From Odontesthes bonariensis (lineage: Eukaryota > Chordata > Actinopteri > Atheriniformes > Atherinopsidae), in assembly GCF_027942865.1 (NCBI RefSeq), contig NC_134528.1, forward strand, positions 31,322,732 through 31,386,731: a stretch of 64,000 bases of DNA, read 5' to 3'. Shown one piece after another: positions 24,861-37,136 of the stretch. The notes under the pieces were generated by a model, which saw only the letters and a list, made by a program, of their open reading frames with translations, was not told where the DNA came from and did no database searches. The position numbers and the translations under genes are program-made. Each line of letters starts with the position of its first letter. Position 1 is the first letter of the stretch.

Positions 24861-25221
24861 AGGACTGAGTCACTAGCATCACAGACTCTTTCTGACCAAA
24901 TGTACTGTACTGATCTGATTGTGCTAGTAACTCGGTGCATTTGTGTGCATGTTGTATTATGCATGAAATATTATGTGTGAGGAGTGACGGAGACAAAAAA
25001 AACAGCATCCTCTTGAGAAATAATGAGAACAGTTCATGACAGGTTCAAACGCACACGCATGCACACACACACACTTCTGTGTGGTTGACACAGGCCCAGT
25101 GTCATTGTACTAGAAGATGAGAGTGTGTTGCTTAGAAACGTGTCTTCATTAGGTGAAGCATATGGTAAATTCATTTAATTCTTTCCGAATCCCAGAGGGT
25201 CAGGCAGACAAGTAATCTGAA

Positions 25222-25617
25222 CCAACCATCCATCCATCCATCCATCCATTATCTATACCGCTGAATCCGTCGATCGGGTCGCGGGCGGGCTGGAGCCTAT
25301 CCCAGCAGTCAATGGGCGAGAGGCGGGGTACACCCTGGACAGGCCGCCAGTCCATCGCAGGGCCACATAGAGACAAACGAGACAAACAACCATGCACGCT
25401 CACACTCACTCCTAAGGACAATTTAGAGATGCCAATCAACCTAACATGCATGATTTTTTGGACAGTGGGAGGAAGCCGGAGTACCCGGAGAGAACCCACG
25501 CATACACGGGGAGAACATGAAAACTCCACACAGAAAGGCCCCAGCTGGGTGTTGAACCTGGAACCTTCTTGCTGTGAGGCGACGCTGCTAACCACCACAC
25601 CACCGTGCAGCCCCTGA
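25222..25617 (-). repeat. tRNA-derived SINE with GATG tail
   Basis: The minus strand starts GGGGCTGCACGGTGGTG and carries GTGGTTAGCAGCGTCGCC as A-box region and GGTTCAACACC as B box. It then has a conserved body (GGACAGGCC, GGGCTGGAGCC) and ends in ATGGATGGATGG repeats, a tail shared with RTE/Rex3-type LINEs. A fragment of the body recurs at 59020-59098. Confidence 0.65.
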
Positions 25618-25759
25618 ACCAACCATTAAGTTCAATTTTCCTTCTGCTTTCAGTGAATTGAAATGTATGCCAAAGAAAGTTCTGTTGCCAACACTGGTAA
25701 AGAAAGATTTACTAATCAACTCATTGGCTGATTAAATCAAAGTGTATTTTCCCTTGACA

Positions 25760-25985
25760 ATGGCTATAGCCCAGGAAGAAGGGCAGTCGTCTGCCAGTCC
25801 AAAAGGATTGTTGCCTCTGATACGTCCATTGCTGTGTGACAGTGTAAATGTGAAAAAAGCACTTTGTAGTCTATAACACTGTGTTGTAGACTAAGACGTG
25901 TGAATGTGGCGTTTAGTGTAAAAGCGCTTCTTGTGGTCAACCAAACTGGAAAACCACTATACAAGTACAGTTCATTTATCATTTA
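25760..25985 (+). repeat. Fish SINE-like repeat, copy 3
   Basis: Has ATAGCCCAGGAAGAAGG at the head and AAAGCGCTTCTTGTGGTC then TACAAGTACAGTTCATTTA at the end, matching the copy at 9797-10088. Confidence 0.5.
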
Positions 25986-26059
25986 TGTTCATCAAAGCAA
26001 AACAATAATGATATAATCCCAATATATTTAGATCAAATTTAAATATCAATACTAACAAT

Positions 26060-26744
26060 GTGAATGATTCTGAGGTTACCCTACAACAGCAACCACAACA
26101 GAGCCGTCTCTTTTTCCTGAGACGGCTCATGTCCTTCAATGTCTGCAGTGATATGATGTGCATGTTTTATCACACTATCATTGAGAGTGCACTGTTCTAT
26201 GCTGCTGTCTGCTGGGGGAGTTGCACTACAGACACAAACTGTAGGCGCCTGGACAAACTGGTGAAAAAGGCTGGTTCTGTTGTAGGCAGAAGGCTGGACC
26301 CTCTCAGTGCTGTGGTGGAGCAACGGATGAGGAGGAAGTTAGATTCTGTGATGGAGAACAATAAACATCCTCTCCACAGCATCCTGCAGGACAGAGGAGC
26401 AGCTGCAGTGAGAGGCTGCAGGACTGAGAGCTTCAGGAGGTCCTTTGTTCCCACAGCCAGAAGGCTTTTTAACAGGGACTGCTGAGTTCCTCTCAAATTG
26501 ATTGATTGATTTTTATTTATTTGTTTATTTTGCCATTTAGTCATTTATTATTATTTAGTTAGTAGTTTAATTATTGTTGTTGTTTTATTGTTTATTGTTG
26601 TTCATTCAATCATTGTAAATATTTAAAAAAAAATGTTGAGCTACTTGACGAATTTGAATTTCCCCCATTGGGGGATAAATAAAGTATTTTTCTATTCTAT
26701 TCTATTCTATTCTATTCTATTCTATTCTATTCTATTCTATTCTA
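26060..26744 (+). pseudogene. LINE 3' end (CR1/L2-like) with TCTAT tail
   Basis: The plus frame 26060-26485 reads QSRLFFLRRLMSFNVCSDMM, then YHTIIESALFYAAVCWG and RLDKLVKKAGSVVGR: the C-terminus of a jockey-superfamily LINE. It continues through a 3' UTR with ATTTCCCCCATTGGGG and AATAAAGTA, and ends in about 10 TCTAT units (26691-26744). Confidence 0.75.
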
Positions 26745-26879
26745 CAACAAGAACATCTCCTCCTACAGCTGCTAATAATAGTAATGATATAAGTTATGTT
26801 GATGAAGATTCTCAGTCATCCAGGTCGTAGTAACCATAAGAGCTTGAATAAGGGCAACTGGACTTGTTCTTGGATCTTC

Positions 26880-27523
26880 AAGACGTTTCAGCTCTCATCT
26901 GAAAGGCTTCTTCAGTTCTGAACTAGAAGGTGGGGAGGATCAGCTGATAAGCAGAGAGGGTCGTTCCAGTCACATGTGTCACTGAGCCCCCCGACCAATG
27001 AGCATGTTGTTGGAGTCATTATCACCTCTGAACTGTCGACCTGTCTGAAAGGGCGAGTTCTGGCCACAGCATCCAAGGTGGGAATGATTGGGAACCTGCC
27101 TGGGGAGGAGAGACCATGCTGCTCTGTAGGTGAGGGAAGGTGATACCTGAGACCACCTCCTCTGTTCAAAGATGCTTTTTCCAGTTCAACGTAGATGGCT
27201 TCCTTGACTCCTCTCTCAAACCATCTGTCTTCTCTGTCCAGAGTGTGGACATTACTGTCCTCAGAGTGTCCCTTCTCCTTCAGATGGAGGTGCGCTGCTG
27301 AGTGTGGACCTGGAGAGGTGGTTCTCCTACGCTGTGCCACGTTCTTGTGGAGCTGTTGTTGGTCTCTCCTATAAAGAGATCTGCACACTCCTCGCTGCAC
27401 TGCGCTGCACTGCGCTGCATACACGACATCACTCAGTTTGTGTTTGGGTGTTTTGTCCTTTGGGACGTAACAGTTATGAACAGAATCAGCAATAAAGGCC
27501 AGACCTGGCAGAGTCCAACACAC
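26880..27523 (-). pseudogene. Penelope-like element GIY-YIG endonuclease fragment
   Basis: The minus frame reads PKDKTPKHKLSDVVYAAQCS, then HLHLKEKGHSEDSNVH and REDRWFERGVKEAIYVELEK, the C-terminal endonuclease of Penelope-like elements. The expected YIG motif is altered to LYRRD, so the site looks inactive. The 3' part carries AGCTGAAACGTCTTGAAGA. A related linker fragment is at 56760-57000. Confidence 0.6.
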
Positions 27524-27639
27524 ACCAGTAATGAATCAGACCTACAGTTGGCAATGTGGACCAAGCTCCCACTCCAGTTGTACAGGGACAGGGAGTGGTC
27601 CATAGTAAGTGGCACACTTCTGATCTGATTCCGATACTT

Positions 27640-28835
27640 CTGATACACTACCTACAGGACTTGACGAAGGACTTGACTTTACATCCGCCTTAGATTGGCA
27701 CCCAGTCCACATTGCACCAGACCCTTACAGCATCTCCCGCAGGTGGTGAGTCTACAGGAGGAATGGGATCAGACTAATTCATAATGAATGTTTTTGTCCC
27801 TTCTTTTGCCAATCTTCAAGTAAGTGTGAGGAGACAGCATGTTCCGATAACTGTACAACAGCAATAAGAACAAGACACAGAAAACACAAGAACACCTGTT
27901 ATACTTCATAGATAGTGTAGAAAGAACCAGATTAACTTTTAAACAAAAGATCCAGTGTATAAAATCTGGGTTAGGGTTGTAATAATAACAACATTAAACC
28001 ACATTCCCCAGATACTTTCAGGGTTTTGGGGACTTACATAAGGAGAAGTACAAAAATAATCTAGTGTTGGTTATTACTGCCTATCTTTTCAAACATTTGG
28101 TTGCTACTTCTTCAAGCTATGAAAGAGAAGTAGTTGAACTGACCTGTTGAACTTACTTATTAACATGCTGTAAAGGGAACCATATCTATGACAAATAAGC
28201 CAACAACTAATTTGGCTGTGGCTAAAAGACTGTGTATCTCAGTCTAATTATACAGGAGGGCCACGCAAAGTGAGTTTTCCAAGGACATCATGTCACTCCT
28301 GTCTGTAAGGACCATGGTTCACCAGCTCAGTGGTACCAAATAATGACATTTCTAGTGTAGCCTGAAAGAGATGAATGGCTGAATTCAACTTTACGTTGGC
28401 AAACAGGGAATGGGCAAAATATAATTTATCTTAATAAACTGTTTCCAGAGCCAGTTACTCCCTGCCAGTGTAATTTGTAGTCTAGGAAGTATTAGTAAAA
28501 ATGGTACAGTAGCTCATCTAATTTGAAATATATTCAGAATTTTGAGACCTCATCTAATCATCCTTAGCTAAAGTTGCATACAACAATATTGTTTGAGTTA
28601 TGCATTTACTGAGAACAATGTTGTAAAGACCCCTGTTTGTCTGAGATCTTATTAGCATTTGATGATGGTCCTCAGACATAAAGCCAACATTATTCCCCTT
28701 CTGTTTAAAATGTGCATGACTGGCATTGCAGAGAAGTCAAGCAAGCTTCATCATACAGTCGTCAGAGCCGTTGCCAAGGAACTCTGCACGGAGAGACTGA
28801 TTGCATGTCTGTCTGTTATTTAGAAAGCAATACAC

Positions 28836-28877
<42 letters not shown>

Positions 28878-29893
28878 GGCAAATACTGGACACACATTTT
28901 GAGGATATTCAAATTGTATCTATGTATATAGGTGTGATGTATATGGAGACATAGGTGGGTAAAAATCTGAATCTTAATATTCACACACAGTCAAGTCTGT
29001 ACAAATGTTAGATTGTGATGGAACAAGCATTTGCACTCGCACAGACACATTAACAAACATACACAGACGTAGTCATGCACGCATTCCTCTGTCCTCTAGG
29101 ATTAGCATACTGGGACAATCGCACAATGATAACAGCTGCTTATGCATCACTTTGTGGCCTTTGTGTTCAGTCAATACACTGCCTGTTGTCTTCCATCAGA
29201 GTTGTCATTATTTTGCATTGAGAACATGAGGAGTCTTTTATTTGTTGTCCCCTGTGCCCTCAGAGAATCAGGCCATCACTAAATGTGAAGCAACCACTGT
29301 TGTCTAAGAGTATTAAAGCAAAAGATGAAAATTCAGTAGCTTGCTGGAAAGATATGTTTGCATAGTTAGAGTTGAAGCTGCAAGATATGATGCACTACTA
29401 ATGCATGCTTTTTTAATCAGAATTGCTGTCTTTAGGTATAGGTTTCTTGATATAGATTTTTTAGTAAATTTGATTCTCAAAAATTACCTCAAAGGGCACA
29501 GTTTCAATTTAATTTTTTTTTATTTTGGTTTGCCAAATACATGACAGCAAGAAAGAAAAATTTAAATCTTGCTTCTCTTGCTGTGCACGCCGGTCACAAT
29601 AATACAGCTACCTTTGCATGTACACAATTTAAATAATGCGATTAGCTCATTTTTAGCCCAAGCATGGAGGCAAACACTAGCTATTTTCACATATGGGCAT
29701 TGTTGAAAAGCACCCTTACTAACCCACGCTGTTCCTCTAAGTCACACATACCAAACAGAGGAAGAGCACAGCACAACTCTAATACATATAGCACATCAAC
29801 ATCGTGTAATCAGCAAACAAAAGTTATAGCTACAACATAAACACAGATTCCAGTTTGTCCGTGTAAACGACGATTCTTCCTCACACACCAGAG
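27640..29893. other. Intergenic, with a CA microsatellite
   Basis: (CA)n lies at 28839-28874. No gene or named repeat recognised in the rest. Confidence 0.35.
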
Positions 29894-29896
29894 TAA

Positions 29897-30515
29897 AGGC
29901 TGAGTTATACTTCTTTTAACTGCCCTTGCGCTTGCGTCTTGCGCTTGTGTTACTGGCTCGAGACGTTTATGCTTCATTTAGCTTTGTCGGCGGTTGCGTG
30001 TGCTGCGTGGCGATTCACCGCCAGGACAGTAGGTGGAGTAGCGGGTTTTTTCAATGACAAGCCTACTACGATGAAAGGAAATTCACCGCCAGGACCTCTT
30101 TGAGTGGATTCATGCTTCTTCTTCTTGTAAATAGCCGGTATTTTGTCAGATTTTCAACACCTTGGGGGTCTAAACGACTACTTTCTCGGTTGAAAATGTT
30201 TCAAATGTTGCTAAAGTTATATATTTACAGAGTTTATAGCTTAAGGGAAATCAGCTTTTCAGGCCGGCTGATTTCGGCTCGGACAGGAGTGAAGTGCACT
30301 GTGTGTAAACGCTCTGCATACTGTCAGATCGATGAGTATGCCGTTTTCAAGTAGTAGGCGGTTTCGAACACAGCCAGTGGCTTGTGCTTGTGTCTTGCGT
30401 AAAGTTTAGAAAATTGAGGTGACACACGCAAGCACGCAAGGGGGGACTTGCAACCGCGCAAGGGCTTGCGTTGCGTCTTGCGTTGCGTCTTGCGTTACCG
30501 ACTATAAACCAGGCT
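29897..30515. mobile_element. MITE with TAA duplication
   Basis: 619 bp with imperfect inverted ends AGGCTGAGTTATACT and AGCCTGGTTTATAGT (the latter on the minus strand), flanked by TAA (29894-29896 and 30516-30518). Subterminal parts are rich in the motif CTTGCGTCTTGCG. The 3-bp TAA target suggests PIF/Harbinger. The element abuts the 5' end of an L2 fragment. Confidence 0.5.
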
Positions 30516-31329
30516 TAAGTCATGGAGTTCCTCAGGGTTCTGTGCTTGGACCGATTCTTTTCACTTTATACATGCTTCCATTAGGTAACATTATTAGACA
30601 GCATGGCATAAATTTCCATTGCTATGCTGATGATACTCAGCTGTACTTATCTATAAAACCAGATGAACCCAATAGGTTGGTCAGACTACAAGCATGTCTT
30701 AAAGACACAAAGACCTGGATGACTCAGAACTGTCTGCTTCTAAATTCAGACAAAACTGAAGTCGTTATCTTTGGACCTGAGCGCTTCAGGGAGAAATTGT
30801 CTAGTTATATAGTTACTCTAGATGGTATTTCCTTGGCTTCTAGTTCTACAGTGAGGAACCTTGGAGTTATTTTTTACCAGAATTTATCCTTTGACTCGCA
30901 TATAAAACAAGTTTCTAGGACTGCCTTCTTTCACCTTCGTAATATTGTTAAAATCAGGAACATCTTGTCTCAGAGTGATGCAGAAAAACTGCTCCATGCA
31001 TTTGTTACTTCAAGATTGGACTACTGTAATTCTTTATTATTGGGCTGTCCCACATATTCTCTGAAAAGCCTCCAGCTGATCCAAAATGCTGCAGCCAGAG
31101 TTCTGATGAGAACTAACAGCAGAGATCATATTTCTCCAGTTTTAGCTTCTCTTCATTGGCTCCCTGTTAAATTCAGAACAGAATTTAAGATTCTTCTCCT
31201 CACATATAAAGCTCTTAATGACCGAGCTCCATCATATCTTAAAGATCTCATTGTAAGATATTTTCCTAACAGAGCACTTCGTTCCCAAACTGCAGGTTTA
31301 CTTGAGGTTCCCAGAGTTTCTAAAAGTAG

Positions 31330-31552
31330 AATGGGAGGCAGAGCCTTCAGTTATCAGGCCCCTCTCTGTGGAACCAGCTGCCAGTTTGGGAGGCAGAGCC
31401 TTCAGTTATCAGGCCCCTCTCTGTGGAACCAGCTGCCAGTTTGGGAGGCAGAGCCTTCAGTTATCAGGCCCCTCTCTGTGGAACTAGCTGCCAGTTTGGG
31501 AGGCAGAGCCTTCAGTTATCAGGCCCCTCTCTGTGGAACCAGCTGCCAGTTT
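31330..31552 (+). repeat. Four tandem copies of a 55-bp LINE segment
   Basis: The segment beginning GGGAGGCAGAGCCTTCAG and ending GCTGCCAGTTT repeats at 31330, 31385, 31440 and 31495 with one substitution (GAACTAGC in copy 3). Each copy is read in a different frame of the LINE ORF. Confidence 0.9.
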
Positions 31553-31880
31553 GGCTTCAGGAAGCAGACACCCTCTACCTTTAAGACCAGGCTTAAAACT
31601 TTCCTTTCTGATAAAGCTTATAGTTAGAGATGGCTCAGGTGATCCTGAAACATCCCATAGTTAAGCTGCTATAGGCCCAGCCTGCTGGGGGAGCAGCAGG
31701 TATCCCTGGCCTGGTGTTATGGTGCTTGTTGCCCCCTCTTTCTTGTCCTCTCAAACCCCAGGTGGTCAAGGCAGATGGCTTCCTGGTTCTGGTTCCGATG
31801 GAGGTTTCTCTCTGTTAAAGAGGAGTTTTTTTCTTTCCACAGTCGCCTCTAGCACACTCAGGACGGGGGATTGGATCAAA

Positions 31881-32326
31881 TGGCGCTTTTCCACTAGCTC
31901 GCTTCGGCTACTAGCACGCAGTACCTGCAACCGTGTAGATTTTCCGTACCACCTCAGCCCTGGTTCCAAGCGAGCCGAAGCGTTACTAAAACGTGACGTC
32001 ATCCGACTGCCTTCCACTGATTGGCCGATGAGTGTTGTCACTTTTCAATACTGTTTTGTCTGGCGGCCAGGAGTCTTCTCTGGCTCTCTTCTCTTGCCTT
32101 CGGTGCGACAAAAAGCCACAGGGTGAGCAGCAACACGAGCGCCTCCATGTCCTCCATGCTATCCTCCTCCTATGTTGTTGTTGTTGTTCTGGTCGCGCAG
32201 CCGTGTTACGACGACCCCGCCCACGTCGAGGAGGCACCAAGTGATACTGGGTTGTAAATGGAAACACAACCAAACCGAGCCGTGCCGAGCCGTATCGAGC
32301 CGTGCCGAGCTTGTGGAAATGCGCCA
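31881..32326. mobile_element. MITE nested in L2 3' UTR
   Basis: 446 bp with inverted ends TGGCGCTTTTCCACTAGCTC and the inverse of TGGCGCATTTCCACAAGCTC. L2 3' UTR sequence continues on both sides. Internal runs of GAGCCGTGCCGAGCCG near the right end. No clear target duplication. Confidence 0.65.
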
Positions 32327-32769
32327 TAAGAGAATCTATTTGTTTCCTTAGCTAAGCAACTTTTTCTGAATTAGCATTGTATGAATTGGACTTATTTGGA
32401 ATTTAATGAATTGGCTTGAACTGGACTTTATCTTTGAAGTGCCTGAGATACTAGCTTTTGGTTAGAAAAAGAGGACTGAAATCTGATACAAAAACTTGCT
32501 ATTTTACTATGACAAAGTCCACGCTCTAACTGCCACCATAAAAGGAAATCCTGCCTTTCACTTACGATGACGTGTGAGTGAAAAGGTTGTGGAAAAAAGC
32601 CCTGTGACCTCTTTAATGGAGTTACAGGAAAATGCTCATGAGTTTATGAGGGAGTTTGACGCTTTGCGATAAGACGTATTGCATCACTTCCTGTTACCTT
32701 GTATGTGTTCTGTGGAATTTCTTGCTCCTCTTGGACAATTAAAAATCACTCAATTTCATCTCATAAGTT

Positions 32770-33474
32770 ACTTATCTTTGCATAGTTAACTCTATAGCTT
32801 ACCGTTCTGTTCTAACACACTCCTACAGATCTTTAATCTTTATTCTCACTTTTTAGCGGTGTGTCTGGTTCTCTAGCGTAGCATGGCTACCAGTTCTCTC
32901 CCTCCATCTCCTGCTTTCACCTGCTCCGTGTGTCAGATGTTTAGTTACTCCTCTGCCTCCTTTAGCGATAATGGTACATGTAACAAATCTAGTCTTTTTG
33001 TAGTTTTGGAAGCGAGGTTATCTGAATTGGAAGCTCGGCTCTGCACTGTTGAAAATCACCCAATAGCGAGCCAGGTCGTTTTAGCCAGTGTGGAGCCACC
33101 TAGCATAGCTAACCCCATTAGCCACCCCTTAGCAGAAACCGGGAAGCCGGGACCCCAGACCGGCTGGGTGACTGTCAGGAAGAGGAGGCATATAGCCCTA
33201 AAGGCAAGCCCGTTGTTCACCATCGACCTGTCCACGCTTCAAACAGATTTTCCCCACTCAGCGACACACCCGCTGAGGACAAAACCCTGGTAATTGGCAG
33301 CTCTATAGTCAGAAACGTGGCATTAGAGACACCAGCGGCCATAGTCAAATGCATTCCAGGGGCCAGAGCGGGCGACATAGAATCCTATTTAAAACTGCTG
33401 GCTAAGGATAAACGTAAATATGGTAAAATAGTTATTGTAGGGATAGTTAATGTTTTTTGTTTATGCACTGATTA
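32770..33474 (+). pseudogene. LINE ORF1 fragment (L2/CR1-type, esterase-like)
   Basis: The frame at 32883 reads MATSSLPPSPAFTCSVCQMF and later [11 protein letters not shown] one-frame shift near 33280 leads into [17 protein letters not shown], then [18 protein letters not shown], the SGNH-esterase region of L2/CR1 ORF1. It ends where the next motif should start. No ORF2 follows, so it is a separate fragment. Confidence 0.6.
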
Positions 33475-34086
33475 AATAAATTCAATATTTAAACAAATAT
33501 ATACACATACAATATTATACACTGAGATCATGCTGTTACAAAGAAGAATGGCTCATTATTTTCTCAGTGCTCACTTTTACTCATTCACACAAGGTAGCTT
33601 GACATTGTGTTAGTATGTGCTTGCAAATAACACTTCAGAATCTTTTATGATCCTTTTTATGTATAGTTACTTCTGTTTGATTTTGTTGAGTTTCCCCGTG
33701 TTTATTCAGTTGGGTTTTACTTCCGTTTCTTTGTTACACATTGAATTCTGTTGCTGATTAGCACTCACCTGTTTTCAATTCCCTCATCACTTGCTCTGTA
33801 TTTATACTCCTGGTTTTCACTTGGTTATTGTCAGATCATTTCATGTTTCATGTCCCATGCTTCCTGAAAATTTTTCTTTGTGTATGTTTATTTTTAATTT
33901 TTTTTAATTTTTTAATTTTTTTACCAGTGTTCTCTTTTCACAAGATTCTGGAGCAACAACCAGCTGCTGCTGATTTTCTTCTGTGTGCACTTAGGTCCAC
34001 TCTTCCACAATTCCTGAGAGAATCGGAGAAATGAGAAAATCTTTGACGTCAAGAGGAGCTTATTCAACAATGCCTTACACTCCTGC
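33475..34086. other. AT-rich stretch, nothing firmly recognised
   Basis: No gene. The part from about 33700 has promoter-like and T-rich sequence that could be LTR debris, but no boundaries are visible. Confidence 0.25.
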
Positions 34087-35165
34087 TCTGTTAGGATGTA
34101 AATGGTAAATGGACTGTTCTATTATAGCGCAGTTCTAGTCCAGTCGATCGCTCAAGCATTTTTACGCACCAATACGGTGGCCGAGAAGGGCAAAACAAAA
34201 TGACAAACTCTGAGACACTTTTACATTTTGGAAAACAAAATAACATTTCCCAAAACAAATTAACATTTCAGAAAACAAAATTACAAACTCTGAAACACTT
34301 TTACATTTTGGAAAACAAAATAACATTTCCCAAAACAAATTAACATTTCAGAAAACAAATTAACATTTCAGAAAACAAATTTACATTTCGCGAAACACTT
34401 TTACAAGTTCCGAAACAAATTAACATTTGAGAAAACAAATTTACATTTCGCGAAACACTTTTACAAGTTTCGAAACTAATTTACATTTCGCGAAACACTT
34501 TTACAAGTTCCGAAACAAATTAACATTTCACAAAACAAATTTACATTTTGCGAAACACTTTTACAAGTTCCGAAACAAATTAACATTTCACAAAACACTT
34601 TTACAAAGTCGACAATATTACGGAAAGGGAGGTTCCAAACCTCCAAGCTCCGAGGTTGACCCGGAAATTATAACGGAAGCCTTCGATTTGATATAGCAGC
34701 GTTTTGAAACGCTGGTATATCGCTGTTCATCTTGGATCACTATGAACAGAGAGTCTATGAATTCAAATCGAAGGCTTCCGTTATAACTTCCGGGTCAACC
34801 TCGGAGCTTGGAGGTTTGGAACCTCCCTTTCCGTAATATTGTCGACTTTGTAAAAGTGTTTTGTGAAATGTTAATTTGTTTCGGAACTTGTAAAAGTGTT
34901 TCGCGAAATGTAAATTTGTTTTCTGAAATGTTAATTTGTTTTGGGAAATGTTATTTTGTTTTCCAAAATGTAAAAGTGTTTCAGAGTTTGTAATTTTGTT
35001 TTCTGAAATGTTAATTTGTTTTCTGAAATGTTAATTTGTTTTGGGAAATGTTATTTTGTTTTCCAAAATGTAAAAGTGTTTCAGAGTTTGTAATTTTGTT
35101 TTGCCCTTCTCGGCCACCGTACACCAACCACATTCACCCAAACACACACACACTCATACAGCACT
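34087..35165 (-). repeat. Fish SINE-like repeat, copy 4, split by a foldback element
   Basis: 34087-34172 (AAATGGTAAATGGACTG onward) and 35122-35165 (ACCACATTCACCCAAACAC) are two parts of one copy of the family at 9797-10088, in minus orientation. They are separated by the palindromic insertion and share CACCAA at the join. Confidence 0.55.
34173..35121. mobile_element. 949-bp foldback palindrome with internal tandem repeats
   Basis: The ends TACGGTGGCCGAGAAGGGC and its inverse are flanked by direct repeats CACCAA (34167-34172, 35122-35127). The left arm (about 34173-34690) and right arm (about 34763-35121) are near-perfect inverted copies but differ in number of roughly 20-bp subunits of the type GAAAACAAATTAACATTTCA. 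The inner arms hold TCCAAACCTCCAAGCTCCGA. A 72-bp loop contains AGCGTTTTGAAACGCT. No transposase. Confidence 0.85.
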
Positions 35166-36338
35166 TCTTAAACTATTCAGTATGTAATAAATAAACATGA
35201 ATTTAAACATACGTTTTTCTGTTCTTGGATAAAATATTTCAAACTAAGCACTCAGCACTCCACGACTTCAACATAACAGCTGGATCTATCTATCTCCACT
35301 CTCTTGGTGTCCTCACAAATCTCCTTCCTTCCAAAGGACACAGTGAAGATTCAGCAGTCACCATGTGAGTGAGCTGTGTGAAAAGAACTTTTTTCATTTC
35401 AACTTTTAATACTATCAGACTAGTATCTGTTCTGCAATTTTGAAGGATTTTGGATTTTTATCTCAGTTCATTTCATTTTCCACCTCGATTATTCCACAAA
35501 TTTGTTGTTGTTATTGATGCTTTTGTTATTGTTCGTATTGTTGTTACTCAAATTGATATCTTTTGTTATTGTTGTTCATTTTCTTTTGTCTTTAAAAATC
35601 AGTCTACCATTGTCACAGTCTCTGACCTTTCTGTATATGGATTCATACTTTAATGACTGTAACATTGTAATCAGAGGAAATGATTCATAATAGGCATTCG
35701 TGTGCATGTGTGTCAAGTCTTTGTGTAGTGGGAACATTATCCACATATTAGACTGAATTATCCATTCAACAATTGAACCTCCATTTTTAAAAGTATCATA
35801 GTCTCTATTTCCTGTCTGAGTCATACTCTGTATACACAGTATACACACATACACAAGCTCAGAAAAGGATTTGAAAAAAACTCCTGTAAAAGTACTGTGC
35901 GTTCTCTCCCTGTCTCTCAACCTCTATCGCTCTTGTTTTCCGAGCATTCAAACATCTCTCTGTCACTTCATAGTTTTTCTTCTTGTATTTATCTGTCCTC
36001 CTTTTCATCATCTTTCTGTTGTGCATTTTATGTCCTAATCTTCTTTTTCAGCTTCATTACTAGAGAAACTCGGATGGGTTTTTTTCATTTTCTTTTTTAG
36101 TTAGTTTTTATGAAGTTCAGCGCTGAGAGGCTCCTCATTAAACCTTTGCAAGTTTTATAATCTTAATTGGCTTGTTGTCTTTAATAATGTGAATATGCAC
36201 AAGCATTACAAGGTCCTCAGCCTCACTAGGTTTCACTACAGGCAGGAATGCACCCCTGGAATTAAACGCTGTAATATCTGCAGCCCAGGTTATAACTTAT
36301 GCAGTCCCATAGTTAACACAACCACTGTTTCAGGCACA
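35166..36338. other. Intergenic, nothing recognised
   Basis: AT-rich, with short open frames that have no domain signature. Confidence 0.3.
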
Positions 36339-36891
36339 GGCTACGTTCTCACTGCAGGCAAACGTGGCCCAAATACAACTTTTTTACCAATTTGTAACCC
36401 ATATCTGATTTTTTTATGACAGCCTGAGCAGCAAAACTCAGATTTTTCCAAATCAGACCCAGGCCACTCATCCAACTTTTATACCACTGAAGTGAGACAG
36501 ACGTCACAATTCTGTGGCGGGCGTGGTGGGACGCAGCAAAAATAGATGCAAACAATGGATGACACAAGCATGGCAGACACCCTTGATGGAGCTGGTCAGT
36601 ACAAAGAAAGGGAAATTTTGGACTTGATTAGTAGGAGCCACTGCTCCACAAAAGGTTATGATTAAAATGTGTGCCGTCTTTTTTCTCACCTTCTCCTTCC
36701 CTTTATCACTTGGCCATAAATTGGTCGGCTCCAATTGCACAACAAAGTGTGAATTGCTACACACATGCGCTGACGTGTGTAGCATCCATATTTACTTCCA
36801 TAAACACAATGTGAATAATCATGCAAAAAAAAAATCAGATTTCAGCCAAAAATTGAAATTGAGCATGGAGACCTGCGGTGTAAATGTTGCC
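36339..36891. mobile_element. hAT-like MITE
   Basis: Imperfect inverted ends GGCTACGTTCTCACTGCAGG and the inverse of GGCAACATTTACACCGCAGG, with internal CAAATCAGACCCAGGCCACT typical of abundant non-autonomous fish elements. No clear target duplication. Confidence 0.5.
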
Positions 36892-37136
36892 ATATTGTTC
36901 CTTAGCAGATGTCATATAATGTGATATATAATGAAATGATAAATAAAAAGGAAAAACTACTTTATTAATTCAAAAAGAAAATTTGATACAATATTTAGGT
37001 ATAGATCTCTCTATATCTGGACATATGACACTCTACAGCATCTATTCACCACATGATGGAAGTCCAATCTTCACATTTAAGATACTCAAGTTCTGTCCAG
37101 CTGCAGACATTAGCCTGTTAAGGGATTATCTGTATC

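Larger units (their letters stand above)
30516..32455 (+). pseudogene. L2-like LINE, 5' truncated, with internal 55-bp repeats and a nested MITE
   Basis: The frame to 31627 starts [14 protein letters not shown] and keeps an intact catalytic [13 protein letters not shown], then [33 protein letters not shown] and [16 protein letters not shown]. Near the C-terminus a 55-bp segment is present four times (31330-31552), shifting the frame. The 3' UTR is interrupted by a MITE (31881-32326) and resumes with CCTTAGCTAAGCAAC until about 32455. Confidence 0.75.
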
